A stretch of 64,000 nucleotides of DNA from Neobacillus drentensis NBRC 102427. Lineage in GTDB: Bacteria > Bacillota > Bacilli > Bacillales > Cytobacillaceae. Each line of letters opens with the position of its first letter. The stretch's first letter is position 1. This document shows positions 1 through 8,445 of the stretch, in pieces. The notes beneath the pieces are model-generated. The model saw nothing but the letters and a program-made list of their open reading frames with translations, did no database searches and was not told the origin of the DNA. A program made the position numbers and the translations under genes. Where the stretch lies: assembly GCF_001591445.1 (NCBI RefSeq), contig NZ_BCUX01000029.1:1-64000 (forward strand), written 5' to 3'.

Positions 1-74
1 CGCTTCGCTTCTGCGGGGTCTCCCCTGTCCCGTACTCCCGCAGGAGTCTTCGCGCCTTCCGCTCCAATCAACAA
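1..74 (-). repeat. Partial Bacillaceae intergenic repeat, cut by the window edge
   Basis: Read on the minus strand this begins TGTTGATTGGAGCGGAAG, continues through the palindromic core ACTCCTGCGGGAGT, then GGGACAGGGGAGACCCC and GCAGAAGCGAAGCG. I recognise this from memory as a short, GC-richer non-coding element scattered in many Bacillaceae genomes, usually ending AATCAACAGACA. Only one end lies in the window. It is clearly richer in G and C than its surroundings. A deleted relative appears at 6263-6301. Confidence 0.6.
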
Positions 75-109
75 GGTGCCAAAATTATCATTGGGCTTTA
101 ACTTATCAT

Positions 110-781
110 TTATTGAAACGGTTTAAAGTGAAATTCTGCGATCACTTCTGCCTTGATTATTATTTGTCCCGGTTCTAATTGGGTTGAGGTACTTGCTTTT
201 ACGAAAGTCTCTAGCTGGTTAAAGATAGGCTGGACTGTGCTTCCTCCTTCAACAATTACACTTGGTATGGGAATTAACTCAACGTTTAAGGACCTTGCTA
301 TAGTTTTTGCTTTGTCAGTTGCATTATTTACTGCAAGCACCAAGGCCTGTTTATAAAAGGCATCCTTGTTCTTCACAGTAAATTGGACATTAGAGACAAA
401 GTTCACACCGTTTTGTACAGCGGTATCCACTACTTTCCCAACGAGTGATAAATCCTCTAGTTTTATCTGCAAGATATGAGTTATTTTATAGCCGCGAAAA
501 ATTTGTTTCCCTTGATCATAATCGTACATGGATTCAATTCGATAATCGAAAGTCTGTATATTATTTTTAGAAATTCCCAGTGCGGTAAGAGCGTCGATTA
601 CTTTGGTCACTTCTAGCGAATTCTGCCGCTGGGCTGCAATTAACTGCTTGCCATCTGTGATAACTCCGATGTTTACCGAAGCGGAGTCAGGCGAGATGGC
701 CAATTCTCCTTCACCTGACACTTTGATTAAATGATCCTTGGGAGCCAATCCGCTTCGGATTAATGGATGGTAATTGTGCAC
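110..781 (-). CDS. SIMPL domain-containing protein (DUF541)
   Basis: A 223-residue protein made almost wholly of a SIMPL/DUF541 domain: the opening IKVSGEGELAISPDSASVNIG and the later KAKTIARSLNV and EVIAEFHF stretches are typical. The family forms oligomeric shells in some bacteria, and its biochemical role is poorly defined. There is no signal peptide, so it should be cytoplasmic, unlike many Gram-negative members. The start is GTG at 781 with AGGGGGAGA seven bases upstream. It is divergent from the spoIIIA operon. The family call is firm and the function unknown. Confidence 0.8.
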   Translation of the reverse strand: MHNYHPLIRSGLAPKDHLIKVSGEGELAISPDSASVNIGVITDGKQLIAAQRQNSLEVTKVIDALTALGISKNNIQTFDYRIESMYDYDQGKQIFRGYKITHILQIKLEDLSLVGKVVDTAVQNGVNFVSNVQFTVKNKDAFYKQALVLAVNNATDKAKTIARSLNVELIPIPSVIVEGGSTVQPIFNQLETFVKASTSTQLEPGQIIIKAEVIAEFHFKPFQ

Positions 782-922
782 TTCACTCTCCCCCTTTACG
801 GTTATTCTTTTCTATAAAATACGACTGACATCTCAAAATGTTCCAACCCCAAATGTTTAAACCTATCTTAATTTGTTCTAGTAATAATCCAAAAAATAGC
901 AAAGAAATGACAGATTTGAAAG

Positions 923-950
923 TCATAATGTGACCAAGCAGGCATACATT
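923..950 (+). promoter_or_regulatory. Probable sigma-E promoter of the spoIIIA operon
   Basis: TCATAAT (923-929) and CATACATT (943-950) are 13 bases apart. They match the mother-cell sigma-E -35 (KMATATT) and -10 (CATACANT) consensus, the -10 perfectly. The B. subtilis spoIIIA operon is sigma-E controlled. Transcription would start near 957, so translation from the longest open frame (930) is excluded and the ATG at 990 is supported. Confidence 0.75.
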
Positions 951-989
951 TTAAATAATGAGAAAGGCAAATACAAGGAGGATACTTTC

Positions 990-1913
990 ATGGAATCAAT
1001 CCTAAATTTTTTACCTAAAAATATTGCCGACCTAATCAACAAAATCCCTCCTAATCAAAAAGAAGAATTAGAAGAAATCCGTATACGCATTAATCGACCG
1101 ATTGAAATGACCATGAAGGGTGCACCAAAGTTTTTATCGTATATTATTCAGCCTGATGATGCGTTCCACCTAATGAATAAAATCAGCCATTTCTCCATCT
1201 ATACACTCGAAGAGGAACTTAAACAAGGGTTTATAACGGTTTCTGGTGGCCATCGGATTGGGCTGGCCGGCAAGGTTATCCTTGAAGGTGGCAAGGTCAA
1301 GGCAATTAGGGATATTTCCTCATTTAATATACGGATAGCAAGGGAAAAAGTAGGGATAGCTGAGTCAATTATTCCGTATATATATCAGGGTAATTGGATG
1401 CATACGATGGTGATTGGTCCGCCGCAAACAGGAAAAACAACATTACTGCGGGATATTGCAAGAATCGCCTCGTCAGGTTTGTTAGTGAAAGGCATACAGG
1501 CAAGTAAGGTTGGGATTGTAGATGAACGCAGTGAGATTGCCGGATGTGTGAATGGAATCCCACAATTAACGTTTGGAGACCGTTTGGATGTACTAGATGC
1601 CTGTCCGAAAGCTGAAGGAATGATGATGATGATTCGCTCGATGAGCCCTGATATTTTGGTTGTTGATGAAATCGGCCGGAAAGAAGATGCTGAGGCCATC
1701 CAGGAAGCGGTTCACGCGGGGATAAAGTTAATGATGACCACCCATGGGACGAGCATCGAAGAAGTAAGGAACAGACCCTCTTTACGTGAGATTCTTGATC
1801 AAAAAATCTTTCAACGGTTTGTTGTCCTAAGCAGGAAATCAGGACCTGGAACGGTTACACATATTTTAGATGCAAATGGTATAGAAATGAATCAAAAAGT
1901 GAGAGTGACTTAA
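990..1913 (+). CDS. spoIIIAA: Stage III sporulation protein AA, secretion-type ATPase
   Basis: Cytoplasmic ATPase of the SpoIIIA-SpoIIQ channel that links mother cell and forespore. It resembles type II/IV secretion ATPases. From ATG 990 the product is 307 residues, the length I recall for B. subtilis SpoIIIAA. Walker A is GPPQTGKT at about residues 143-150, and a Walker B-like ILVVDEIGR lies at about 222-230. A strong AAGGAGG at 975-981 decides the start; the open frame runs further upstream to 930 but has no ribosome binding site there. It is the first gene of an eight-gene operon, and its stop directly precedes the ATG of spoIIIAB. Confidence 0.96.
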   Translation: MESILNFLPKNIADLINKIPPNQKEELEEIRIRINRPIEMTMKGAPKFLSYIIQPDDAFHLMNKISHFSIYTLEEELKQGFITVSGGHRIGLAGKVILEGGKVKAIRDISSFNIRIAREKVGIAESIIPYIYQGNWMHTMVIGPPQTGKTTLLRDIARIASSGLLVKGIQASKVGIVDERSEIAGCVNGIPQLTFGDRLDVLDACPKAEGMMMMIRSMSPDILVVDEIGRKEDAEAIQEAVHAGIKLMMTTHGTSIEEVRNRPSLREILDQKIFQRFVVLSRKSGPGTVTHILDANGIEMNQKVRVT

Positions 1914-2429
1914 ATGATTAAGCTTATAGGTGCTGTATTCATTATTGTCGCAACAACATGGATTGGATTTGAGATTTCCAGGCGCTTTAGTGAGCGACCA
2001 AAGCAGCTTCGTGCTTTAAGGACTGCCCTGCAATCACTGGAAGCAGAAATTATGTATGGTCATACACCGTTACATGAGGCTGCAAGGAGGTTAGCAGAAC
2101 AGCTTTCAAAGCCGCTTTCAACCTTTTTTGAGTCCTTTTCCAAGAAATTAACGGACACTGAGACAACCGTTAAAGAGGCATGGGAAACTTCATTAAGAGA
2201 AATATGGAATTCCACGGCTTTAAAGCAGGGCGAATTTGAAGTCATGAAGCAATTTGGAGAAACCCTTGGTCGACATGATCGTATCTCCCAACAAAAACAT
2301 ATCATGCTGACGCTGACACATCTTGAACGAGAAGAGGTCGATGCGATTCAAGCCCAAGTAACTTATGAAAAAATGGTCAAGAGCCTCGGATTCTTATCAG
2401 GATTATTACTGATTATTTTATTATTTTAG
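1914..2429 (+). CDS. spoIIIAB: Stage III sporulation protein AB
   Basis: A 171-residue membrane-associated protein. It has an N-terminal transmembrane helix (about 3-20), a helical cytoplasmic domain and a C-terminal hydrophobic helix (LGFLSGLLLIILLF). The family resembles the GspF-like platform subunit of secretion systems and is expected to work with the SpoIIIAA ATPase. The ATG follows the spoIIIAA stop with no gap, which implies translational coupling. Length and position match the B. subtilis gene. Confidence 0.95.
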   Translation: MIKLIGAVFIIVATTWIGFEISRRFSERPKQLRALRTALQSLEAEIMYGHTPLHEAARRLAEQLSKPLSTFFESFSKKLTDTETTVKEAWETSLREIWNSTALKQGEFEVMKQFGETLGRHDRISQQKHIMLTLTHLEREEVDAIQAQVTYEKMVKSLGFLSGLLLIILLF

Positions 2430-2440
2430 GGGGAAAAGCA

Positions 2441-2644
2441 ATGGGTTTAGAAGTAGATATTATTTTTAAAATTGCTGGTGTGGGAATCGTTGTTGCTTTT
2501 TTGCATACAGTTCTTGACCAGGTAGGGAAAAAGGAATACGCACAGTGGGTTACATTGTTTGGGTTTATCTATATTTTATTCCAAGTAGCATCCATTGTGG
2601 ATGACCTCTTCCAAAAAATTAAATCAGTATTTTTATATCAATAG
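2441..2644 (+). CDS. spoIIIAC: Stage III sporulation protein AC
   Basis: A 67-residue protein with two predicted transmembrane helices (about 5-24 and 33-52), typical of SpoIIIAC, a small integral membrane component of the mother cell-forespore channel. The start is ATG 2441 behind GGGGGAAAAG. It is followed after 16 bases by the spoIIIAD reading frame. Confidence 0.95.
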   Translation: MGLEVDIIFKIAGVGIVVAFLHTVLDQVGKKEYAQWVTLFGFIYILFQVASIVDDLFQKIKSVFLYQ

Positions 2645-2660
2645 AAGGGGGGGCCCGAAG

Positions 2661-3050
2661 ATTGAAATCATAAAAATAGTCGGAATAGCACTTGTCGCCA
2701 CCTTTCTAGCATTAATTGTTAAAGAACAGAAGCCAAATTTTGCTTTCCTCTTAATCGTTTTTGTTGGCTGTGTTATTTTCCTTTTCTTAGTGGATAAAAT
2801 TTATGAAATCATTCATATGCTAGAAAAACTGGCAGTGAATGCAAAAGTTAATATGGTCTATATTGAAACGATTTTAAAAATTATTGGAATTGCTTATATC
2901 GCTGAATTTGCCACCCAGATAACGAAGGACGCCGGCCAGGGAGCGCTCTCCTCTAAAATTGAATTAGCAGGAAAAATTATTATCCTTGCAATGGCAATCC
3001 CGATATTAACTGTTTTAATTGAAACGATCATCAAGCTTATTCCGAGCTAA
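2661..3050 (+). CDS. spoIIIAD: Stage III sporulation protein AD with non-standard start
   Basis: A polytopic membrane protein of about 129 residues. The conserved core (IVKEQKPNFAF, VNMVYIETILKIIGIAYIAEF, ITKDAGQGALSSKIELAGKI) is unmistakable SpoIIIAD. No ATG, GTG or TTG occurs in frame between 2601 (inside spoIIIAC) and the start of the conserved region. The best initiation point is ATT at 2661, about eight bases after a very strong AAGGGGGGG (2645-2653). An alternative is ATG 2601, which would add some 20 unconserved residues, overlap spoIIIAC, and has no ribosome binding site. The product is certain and the exact start is not. Confidence 0.9.
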   Translation: MEIIKIVGIALVATFLALIVKEQKPNFAFLLIVFVGCVIFLFLVDKIYEIIHMLEKLAVNAKVNMVYIETILKIIGIAYIAEFATQITKDAGQGALSSKIELAGKIIILAMAIPILTVLIETIIKLIPS

Positions 3051-3077
3051 TGAAAGTCCGTAAAAAGAGGTGTAAAA

Positions 3078-4277
3078 ATGAAGCAGCGAATGCAGTTTAT
3101 TCCCATTATGATTCTTGTATTCTTTTTTTTATCATTTTCAGGTGTACAAGCTGCTGACGAGACCAAAGACCCGTCAAACCCACTTTCTCCGCAGGAGTTA
3201 GTGGATGCCCAGCTTAAAACCCTCGATATGACAGAACTCAAACAATTTTGGGAGGATATTACTAATAAATACGGTGGATTTCTTCCTGAAAGCCAAAAGG
3301 GAAGCTTGTATGACTTTGTCAGCGGTGAAAAGAAATTTTCGTTTAAACAGTGGGGATTGGGAGTAGTAAAGTTTGCTTTCCAAGAGTTTGTTTCTAACGG
3401 AAAATTACTAGGGTCGTTGATAATGCTAACCATATTTAGTATGTTTCTTCAATCCATGCAAAACGCGTTTGAGAAAAGCACGATTAGCAAGGTTGCCTAT
3501 TCAATTGTGTATATGGTTTTAGTGATTATTGCCCTGAATAGTTTCCATATTGCTATCAGTTATACAAATGAGGCAATTGGATCGATGATCTCCTTTGTGC
3601 TGGCACTTGTCCCACTTTTACTTGCATTAATAGCAGCCTCCGGCGGACTTATTTCAGCAGCTTTCTTTCATCCAGTGATTTTGTTTTTAATGAATATAAG
3701 CGGTATGTTTATGCAGTATATTATCCTGCCTCTTCTTTTCTTAGCAACTTTGTTGAGTATAGTTAGCACGATGTCAGAACAGTATAAGGTTTCACAATTA
3801 GCAGCGCTGCTAAGGAACTGGTGTATTGGGTTAATGGGCCTCTTCTTGACAGTGTTCCTAGGTGTTATATCCGTTCAAGGGGCATCTGCTGCTGTAACAG
3901 ACGGTATAACCATCAGGACAGCAAAATTTGTAACTGGGAACTTTATACCAGTTATTGGCCGGATGTTTACAGATGCCACTGATACGGTGGTTGGTGCATC
4001 GGTCCTATTAAAAAATACAGTCGGCATCGCCGGGGTTGGGATTTTGCTTATCATTGTTGCTTTCCCGGCTATAAAAATCTTAATGATTGCCTTTATCTAT
4101 AAATTTGCTGCGGCTATCTTGCAGCCATTAGGCGGCGGGCCAATTATTACCTGCTTGGATATTATCAGTAAGAGTGTCATTTACGTGTTTGCAGCTTTAG
4201 CGATTGTTTCATTGATGTTCTTTTTATGTATAACGGTTATTGTTGCGGCAGGCAATCTGACAATGATGATGAGATAG
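3078..4277 (+). CDS. spoIIIAE: Stage III sporulation protein AE
   Basis: A 399-residue polytopic membrane protein, the length I recall for the B. subtilis protein. It has an N-terminal signal-like helix (about 5-25, ending FSGVQAAD), an extracytoplasmic stretch of about 80 residues, then roughly seven or eight hydrophobic segments, including LVPLLLALIAASGG and a C-terminal FFLCITVIVAAG. It is a structural part of the SpoIIIA feeding-tube complex. ATG at 3078 behind AAGAGGTG. Confidence 0.95.
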   Translation: MKQRMQFIPIMILVFFFLSFSGVQAADETKDPSNPLSPQELVDAQLKTLDMTELKQFWEDITNKYGGFLPESQKGSLYDFVSGEKKFSFKQWGLGVVKFAFQEFVSNGKLLGSLIMLTIFSMFLQSMQNAFEKSTISKVAYSIVYMVLVIIALNSFHIAISYTNEAIGSMISFVLALVPLLLALIAASGGLISAAFFHPVILFLMNISGMFMQYIILPLLFLATLLSIVSTMSEQYKVSQLAALLRNWCIGLMGLFLTVFLGVISVQGASAAVTDGITIRTAKFVTGNFIPVIGRMFTDATDTVVGASVLLKNTVGIAGVGILLIIVAFPAIKILMIAFIYKFAAAILQPLGGGPIITCLDIISKSVIYVFAALAIVSLMFFLCITVIVAAGNLTMMMR

Positions 4278-4288
4278 GGAGGATTCAT

Positions 4289-4918
4289 ATGGGATTTTTA
4301 ATAGAGTGGGTAACGAATATTATTTTATTTATCCTGTTAGCCACGGTAATTGATATGCTCCTCCCCAATTCAAGTATGCAAAAGTACACAAAGATGGTTA
4401 CAGGCCTCCTCTTAATTGCGATTATTCTGACACCAATCTTTAAATTGATCTCTAAGGATTTTGAAACAGCATTGGGTTCAATACCTTCCTATCAAGCCCC
4501 TGGAGAAAAAAATATGAAAAATTCAATAGATTTAAAGAAAAAAGAAATACAAGCTCAACAACATGCATATATTTTAGAAGAAATGGCTGTCCAACTGAAA
4601 AAGGACGTGAAAGAGGAGTTGATGGAACAATACGGATTGGAGATAGCAAAAATTGATCTAGCTACAAATGAAGAAAGCGACGAAGCATTCCCAGACAACC
4701 TCCAAAAGGTTACAGTTCTTCTGAAACAACCAGAAAATGAAGTGAAGACAGTCGAAGCAATCAAACAAGTCGAAATTAACACAGCAACACCTCTTCCATC
4801 CAAAAGCTCAACAGAAGAAGCTGAAAAAATAGCCGCTTTTCTTTCGCAAAAATGGAATGTGACCGAAAAAACAGTTGAAGTTTCGATTGAAGGGGGGATT
4901 AAAAAGAATAATGGATAA
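4289..4918 (+). CDS. spoIIIAF: Stage III sporulation protein AF
   Basis: A 209-residue bitopic protein with two hydrophobic segments near the N terminus (about 5-22 and 34-52), then a soluble charged domain whose C-terminal part resembles the ring-building folds of SpoIIIAG and AH. ATG 4289 is chosen because GGGAGG lies seven bases before it; the open frame extends upstream to 4226 inside spoIIIAE without such a site. The end overlaps the spoIIIAG start by eight bases. Confidence 0.93.
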   Translation: MGFLIEWVTNIILFILLATVIDMLLPNSSMQKYTKMVTGLLLIAIILTPIFKLISKDFETALGSIPSYQAPGEKNMKNSIDLKKKEIQAQQHAYILEEMAVQLKKDVKEELMEQYGLEIAKIDLATNEESDEAFPDNLQKVTVLLKQPENEVKTVEAIKQVEINTATPLPSKSSTEEAEKIAAFLSQKWNVTEKTVEVSIEGGIKKNNG

Positions 4919-5561
4919 CAACCAAGGACCATTTTCATGGCTCAAAAAGGTGCTCAAAATAGAAGGTAAATCTGATAAGAAACCAGGGAAATACCAGTAT
5001 ATGCTCATTGTTTTATGTATCGGAGCCGCTTTAATGCTTGTGGGCAATATTGTATTTAAAACAAACTCGAATGCAGCTGATACACCTGTTACGACGAGCG
5101 AAAAGGCAGCAGCCGAAGATGTCCCGGCATTTGGGTTAAATAAGGGCACTGGCAATAAGGCTTTAGATAAATATGAAGAAAAATATGAAAATCAACTTAA
5201 GAAAGCCCTCCAACAAATGTTAGGGGTAAATGATGTGACTGTTGTTGTCAATATTGATGCTACTGATAAGAAAATTCTTGAAAAAAATAGGGTTTCAAAA
5301 TCGCAAACGACGGAAGAAACAGATCGCGATGGCGGGCAGCGTAAAGTACAGGAAGCCTCAACAGATGAACAACTTGTGATTATACGTGAAGGCGAAAAAG
5401 AGGTTCCTATTGTAGTAGAAACGAAAAAACCTGTCATTCGCGGTGTCTTAGTGGTTGCGAAAGGCGCAGATAACATCCAAGTGAAAAAGTGGATTGTTGA
5501 AGCAGTCACACGCGCATTAGATGTACCGAGTCACCGAGTTGCTGTCATGCCTAAAAAATAA
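4911..5561 (+). CDS. spoIIIAG: Stage III sporulation protein AG, channel ring subunit
   Basis: A 216-residue protein with a short cytoplasmic N terminus, one transmembrane helix (about 29-49, MLIVLCIGAALMLVGNIVF) and an extracellular EscJ/FliF-like ring-building domain (LKKALQQMLGVNDVTVVVNID). In B. subtilis SpoIIIAG forms a large ring in the intermembrane space. ATG 4911 follows AAGGGGGG within the end of spoIIIAF, so the two are probably coupled. The open frame upstream of 4911 has no better start. Confidence 0.94.
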   Translation: MDNNQGPFSWLKKVLKIEGKSDKKPGKYQYMLIVLCIGAALMLVGNIVFKTNSNAADTPVTTSEKAAAEDVPAFGLNKGTGNKALDKYEEKYENQLKKALQQMLGVNDVTVVVNIDATDKKILEKNRVSKSQTTEETDRDGGQRKVQEASTDEQLVIIREGEKEVPIVVETKKPVIRGVLVVAKGADNIQVKKWIVEAVTRALDVPSHRVAVMPKK

Positions 5562-5576
5562 AAGGGGTGTTTTTCC

Positions 5577-6128
5577 ATGCTATTGAAAAAACAAACAGTT
5601 TGGTTATTAACGATGTTAAGTTTAGTAGTTGTATTATCTGTTTATTACATTACTTCACCCGAGCAGAAGAGCAATGATATGGCGGCCATAAAGCAAGATG
5701 CGAAGGAGCAAAATAAAGGGAAAACAAAAACGGAAGCTAAAGAAGATAAAACGATTGTATCAACCGTGGCGGGTGATGAGCAGTTTGAAGAATTACGAAT
5801 GAAACTTAATGATCTTAGAAGCGAACAGCAAGAGGAACTAACAACTGAGTTAGCCTCCACAGATCTACCTGCCGTCGAACGGTCAAAAGTAAAGGATCAA
5901 ATGGATAAATTGAATCAAACTGCTCAAAAAGAAGAAATTCTTGAAACCTTAATCAAAACCATGGGTTATGAAGATGCTTTAGTTAGAGCAGATGGTGAAA
6001 AAGTCAGAGTTACTGTAAAATCCAAAAAGAAGCCTTCAGCCACAGAAGCTAATAAAATCATTTTACAGGTGAAAAAGGAAATTGGCGAAACCAATTATGT
6101 AGCCGTAGAATTCCAACCAACAAAATAA
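5577..6128 (+). CDS. spoIIIAH: Stage III sporulation protein AH, SpoIIQ partner
   Basis: A 183-residue bitopic protein with a transmembrane helix at about 8-27, a charged low-complexity linker rich in K, E and Q (about 30-62), and a C-terminal YscJ/FliF-like domain ending VAVEFQPTK. SpoIIIAH on the mother-cell membrane binds forespore SpoIIQ and zips the two membranes together during engulfment. It is shorter than the B. subtilis protein (about 218), mainly in the linker. It is the last gene of the operon, followed by a clear terminator. Confidence 0.94.
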   Translation: MLLKKQTVWLLTMLSLVVVLSVYYITSPEQKSNDMAAIKQDAKEQNKGKTKTEAKEDKTIVSTVAGDEQFEELRMKLNDLRSEQQEELTTELASTDLPAVERSKVKDQMDKLNQTAQKEEILETLIKTMGYEDALVRADGEKVRVTVKSKKKPSATEANKIILQVKKEIGETNYVAVEFQPTK

Positions 6129-6163
6129 ATCTATGCAAAAAGGAAAGTCAACCACTTTCCCAG

Positions 6164-6200
6164 ATTGTCGAGAAAGACTATTTTTCTCGACAATTTTTTA
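6164..6200 (+). terminator. Rho-independent terminator of the spoIIIA operon
   Basis: A perfect 12-base stem, ATTGTCGAGAAA (6164-6175) with TTTCTCGACAAT (6183-6194), followed by TTTTTTA. It ends the spoIIIAA-AH transcript 36 bases after the stop codon. Confidence 0.9.
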
Positions 6201-6262
6201 TTTTGTCAAATCTAAATTACTAATTTTTTATGAGTTGAGGGTCTTAAATGAATATTACACTC

Positions 6263-6301
6263 TGTTGATTTGCGCGGAAGTGCCTGGAGCGCAAAGCAAC
6301 A
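6263..6301. repeat. Short palindromic repeat, deleted relative of the 1-74 element
   Basis: TGTTGATTTGCGC (6263-6275) and GCGCAAAGCAACA (6289-6301) form an almost perfect inverted repeat around GGAAGTGCCTGGA. The left end matches the TGTTGATT terminus of the element at 1-74, and the right end matches the GCGCAA(A/T)CAACAGACA terminus I recall for full copies. It looks like an internal deletion derivative. It sits in the 340-base spacer between spoIIIAH and accB. A short open frame over it has no coding support. Confidence 0.6.
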
Positions 6302-6469
6302 GACATGGTTCAAAGCCGTCAACCGACTTTCTTTATTTTGATTGTTTGTTATGAAATAGGGTAAAATAATATGTTGAACGACTATTACTATAAAAATTCC
6401 CTTTTGTTAAGAAAACTATTATGATTAATATGAAGGGTGTAAAGGGGAAAAAGGTAATTATTTACATCA

Positions 6470-6499
6470 TTGAACTTTTACTAGATATTATCGTATAGT
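6470..6499 (+). promoter_or_regulatory. Probable sigma-A promoter of accBC
   Basis: TTGAAC (6470-6475) and TATAGT (6494-6499) with an 18-base spacer lie 45 bases before the accB start. The rest of the 6201-6543 spacer holds only the small palindromic repeat at 6263-6301; I saw no other feature in it. Confidence 0.55.
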
Positions 6500-6543
6500 T
6501 ATAGTAGTTAGTCATAATTTTGTAGTACGAGGGGTGTAACTCA

Positions 6544-7053
6544 ATGTTAAAAGTACAAGAAATTCGCGAATTGATAAAATTGGTGGATCAGTCAAGTATT
6601 GATGAATTTGTATATGAAAACGAAGGTTCAAAAATCAAAATGAAAAAAAATGTTGCTGCTACATATGTTTCACAAATAAATTCAGCTCCACAAGAAGTTG
6701 AAACTGTATCAACGCCACAACCGGTTTTAACGACAGCGACACCTTCTGTTACCATTCAAGAATTAAAGCAGGAGCTTCAGGAAGCAGAAACGGCTAACCA
6801 AGCAGACACTACAAATCTTCATAAAATTGTTTCTCCGATGGTTGGGACATTCTATGCTTCACCAACTCCAGACGCTGACGCATATGTTAAAATTGGTTCA
6901 ACTGTAACAAAGGATTCAATTGTTTGTATTGTCGAAGCAATGAAATTATTTAATGAGATTGAAGCGGAAATAAACGGCGAAATTGTTGAAGTTCTTGTTA
7001 AAAGTGGACAATTAGTAGAATACGGACAGCCTTTATTTTTAGTAAAGCCTTAA
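6544..7053 (+). CDS. accB: Acetyl-CoA carboxylase biotin carboxyl carrier protein
   Basis: A 169-residue BCCP. The N-terminal [21 protein letters not shown] segment, a Pro/Thr/Ala/Gln-rich linker (about 50-85) and the C-terminal biotinyl domain are all present. The biotinylated lysine is in the motif EAMKLFNEI (about residue 135). It carries carboxybiotin between AccC and the carboxyltransferase in malonyl-CoA formation. ATG with GAGGGGTG upstream. accC follows 18 bases later. Confidence 0.97.
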   Translation: MLKVQEIRELIKLVDQSSIDEFVYENEGSKIKMKKNVAATYVSQINSAPQEVETVSTPQPVLTTATPSVTIQELKQELQEAETANQADTTNLHKIVSPMVGTFYASPTPDADAYVKIGSTVTKDSIVCIVEAMKLFNEIEAEINGEIVEVLVKSGQLVEYGQPLFLVKP

Positions 7054-7071
7054 GTTAGGAGCGATAACAGC

Positions 7072-8427
7072 ATGATCAAAAAACTGTTAATTGCAAACAG
7101 AGGGGAAATTGCAGTTAGAATTATTAGAGCCTGCCGGGAAATGGGAATTGAAACTGTTGCCGTTTACTCGGAAGCGGACCGTGAAGCATTGCACGTCCAA
7201 CTTGCAGATGAAGCCTATTGCATTGGTCCTACCTCATCAAAAGACAGTTATTTAAACGTTACAAATCTTATTAGTGTCGCAAAGCTTACAGCTTGTGATG
7301 CCATTCACCCAGGATATGGTTTCTTAGCCGAAAATGCTGATTTCGCAGATCTTTGTCGCGAATGTAACATAATATTTGTTGGCCCAAGCCCAGAAGCTAT
7401 TACAAAAATGGGTACAAAGGATATCGCAAGGGAAACGATGCGGAAAGCGGGCGTCCCAATTGTTCCAGGTTCAACCGGTATTATTAATGATATTGATGAG
7501 GCATTTGAACTTGTGAAAAAAATCCAATACCCAGTGATAATAAAAGCAACAGCTGGCGGTGGAGGCAAAGGGATTCGCGTTGCCAAGAATGAGCAGGAAT
7601 TAATTAAAGGCATAAATATCACCCAACAAGAAGCATTGACTGCTTTTGGTAATCCTGGAGTATATATTGAAAAATATATTGAAGATTTTCGCCATGTTGA
7701 AATTCAGGTTCTTGCCGATTCCTTTGGAAACACGATTCACTTAGGGGAAAGAGATTGCTCGATCCAGCGCAGGTTGCAAAAACTTCTTGAAGAATCTCCT
7801 TCACCAGCATTAGATGGAGAAATAAGAGAAGAAATGGGAGATGCAGCCGTTAAAGCTGCGAAAGCAGTTGATTATTCAGGTGCGGGAACAGTAGAATTTA
7901 TATATGACTACCGCAATCGAAAGTTTTATTTTATGGAAATGAACACGAGAATTCAGGTGGAACATCCTGTTACTGAGATGGTCACTGGTATAGATCTTAT
8001 TAAAGAACAAATCCGAGTGGCTTCTGGAGAGAAATTAAAGTTAAAACAACAAGATGTTACTTTTACTGGATGGGCAATCGAGTGTCGGATTAATGCTGAA
8101 AATCCAGAAAAGAATTTCCTTCCATCTGCTGGGAAAATCAACATGTACCTTCCACCTGGTGGATTTGGTGTACGTATCGATTCAGCAGCATATCCAGGGT
8201 ATACGATTCCGCCTTATTACGATTCCATGATTGCGAAAGTCATTGCATATGGTGCAACCAGGGAAGAGGCAATTTCAAGAATGAAACGTGCATTAAGTGA
8301 ATTCATTGTTGAAGGGATTCATACAACGATTCCGTTCCATTTAAAACTGTTGAATCATGAAAAGTTTGTCGAGGGTGGATTTAATACGAAGTTCTTGGAA
8401 TTGCATGATGTAATGAAGTCTAATTAA
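7072..8427 (+). CDS. accC: Acetyl-CoA carboxylase biotin carboxylase subunit
   Basis: A 451-residue ATP-grasp enzyme that carboxylates BCCP-biotin. It begins [21 protein letters not shown], has the glycine-rich [16 protein letters not shown] loop (about 159-171) and the [19 protein letters not shown] signature (about 289-307). The length fits the family. It forms an operon with accB. This window encodes no acetyl-CoA carboxyltransferase (AccA/AccD) pair; the carboxyltransferase at 44363 belongs to the propionyl/methylmalonyl type. Confidence 0.97.
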   Translation: MIKKLLIANRGEIAVRIIRACREMGIETVAVYSEADREALHVQLADEAYCIGPTSSKDSYLNVTNLISVAKLTACDAIHPGYGFLAENADFADLCRECNIIFVGPSPEAITKMGTKDIARETMRKAGVPIVPGSTGIINDIDEAFELVKKIQYPVIIKATAGGGGKGIRVAKNEQELIKGINITQQEALTAFGNPGVYIEKYIEDFRHVEIQVLADSFGNTIHLGERDCSIQRRLQKLLEESPSPALDGEIREEMGDAAVKAAKAVDYSGAGTVEFIYDYRNRKFYFMEMNTRIQVEHPVTEMVTGIDLIKEQIRVASGEKLKLKQQDVTFTGWAIECRINAENPEKNFLPSAGKINMYLPPGGFGVRIDSAAYPGYTIPPYYDSMIAKVIAYGATREEAISRMKRALSEFIVEGIHTTIPFHLKLLNHEKFVEGGFNTKFLELHDVMKSN

Positions 8428-8445
8428 TATCTGGAGGTGTTTTGA

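Noticed and set aside
153..356. 67-residue open frame on the plus strand
   Set aside because: Antisense to the SIMPL gene, with no ribosome site or recognisable domain.
6133..6354. 73-residue open frame after spoIIIAH
   Set aside because: It reads through the spoIIIA terminator and the palindromic repeat at 6263-6301; no protein-like character.
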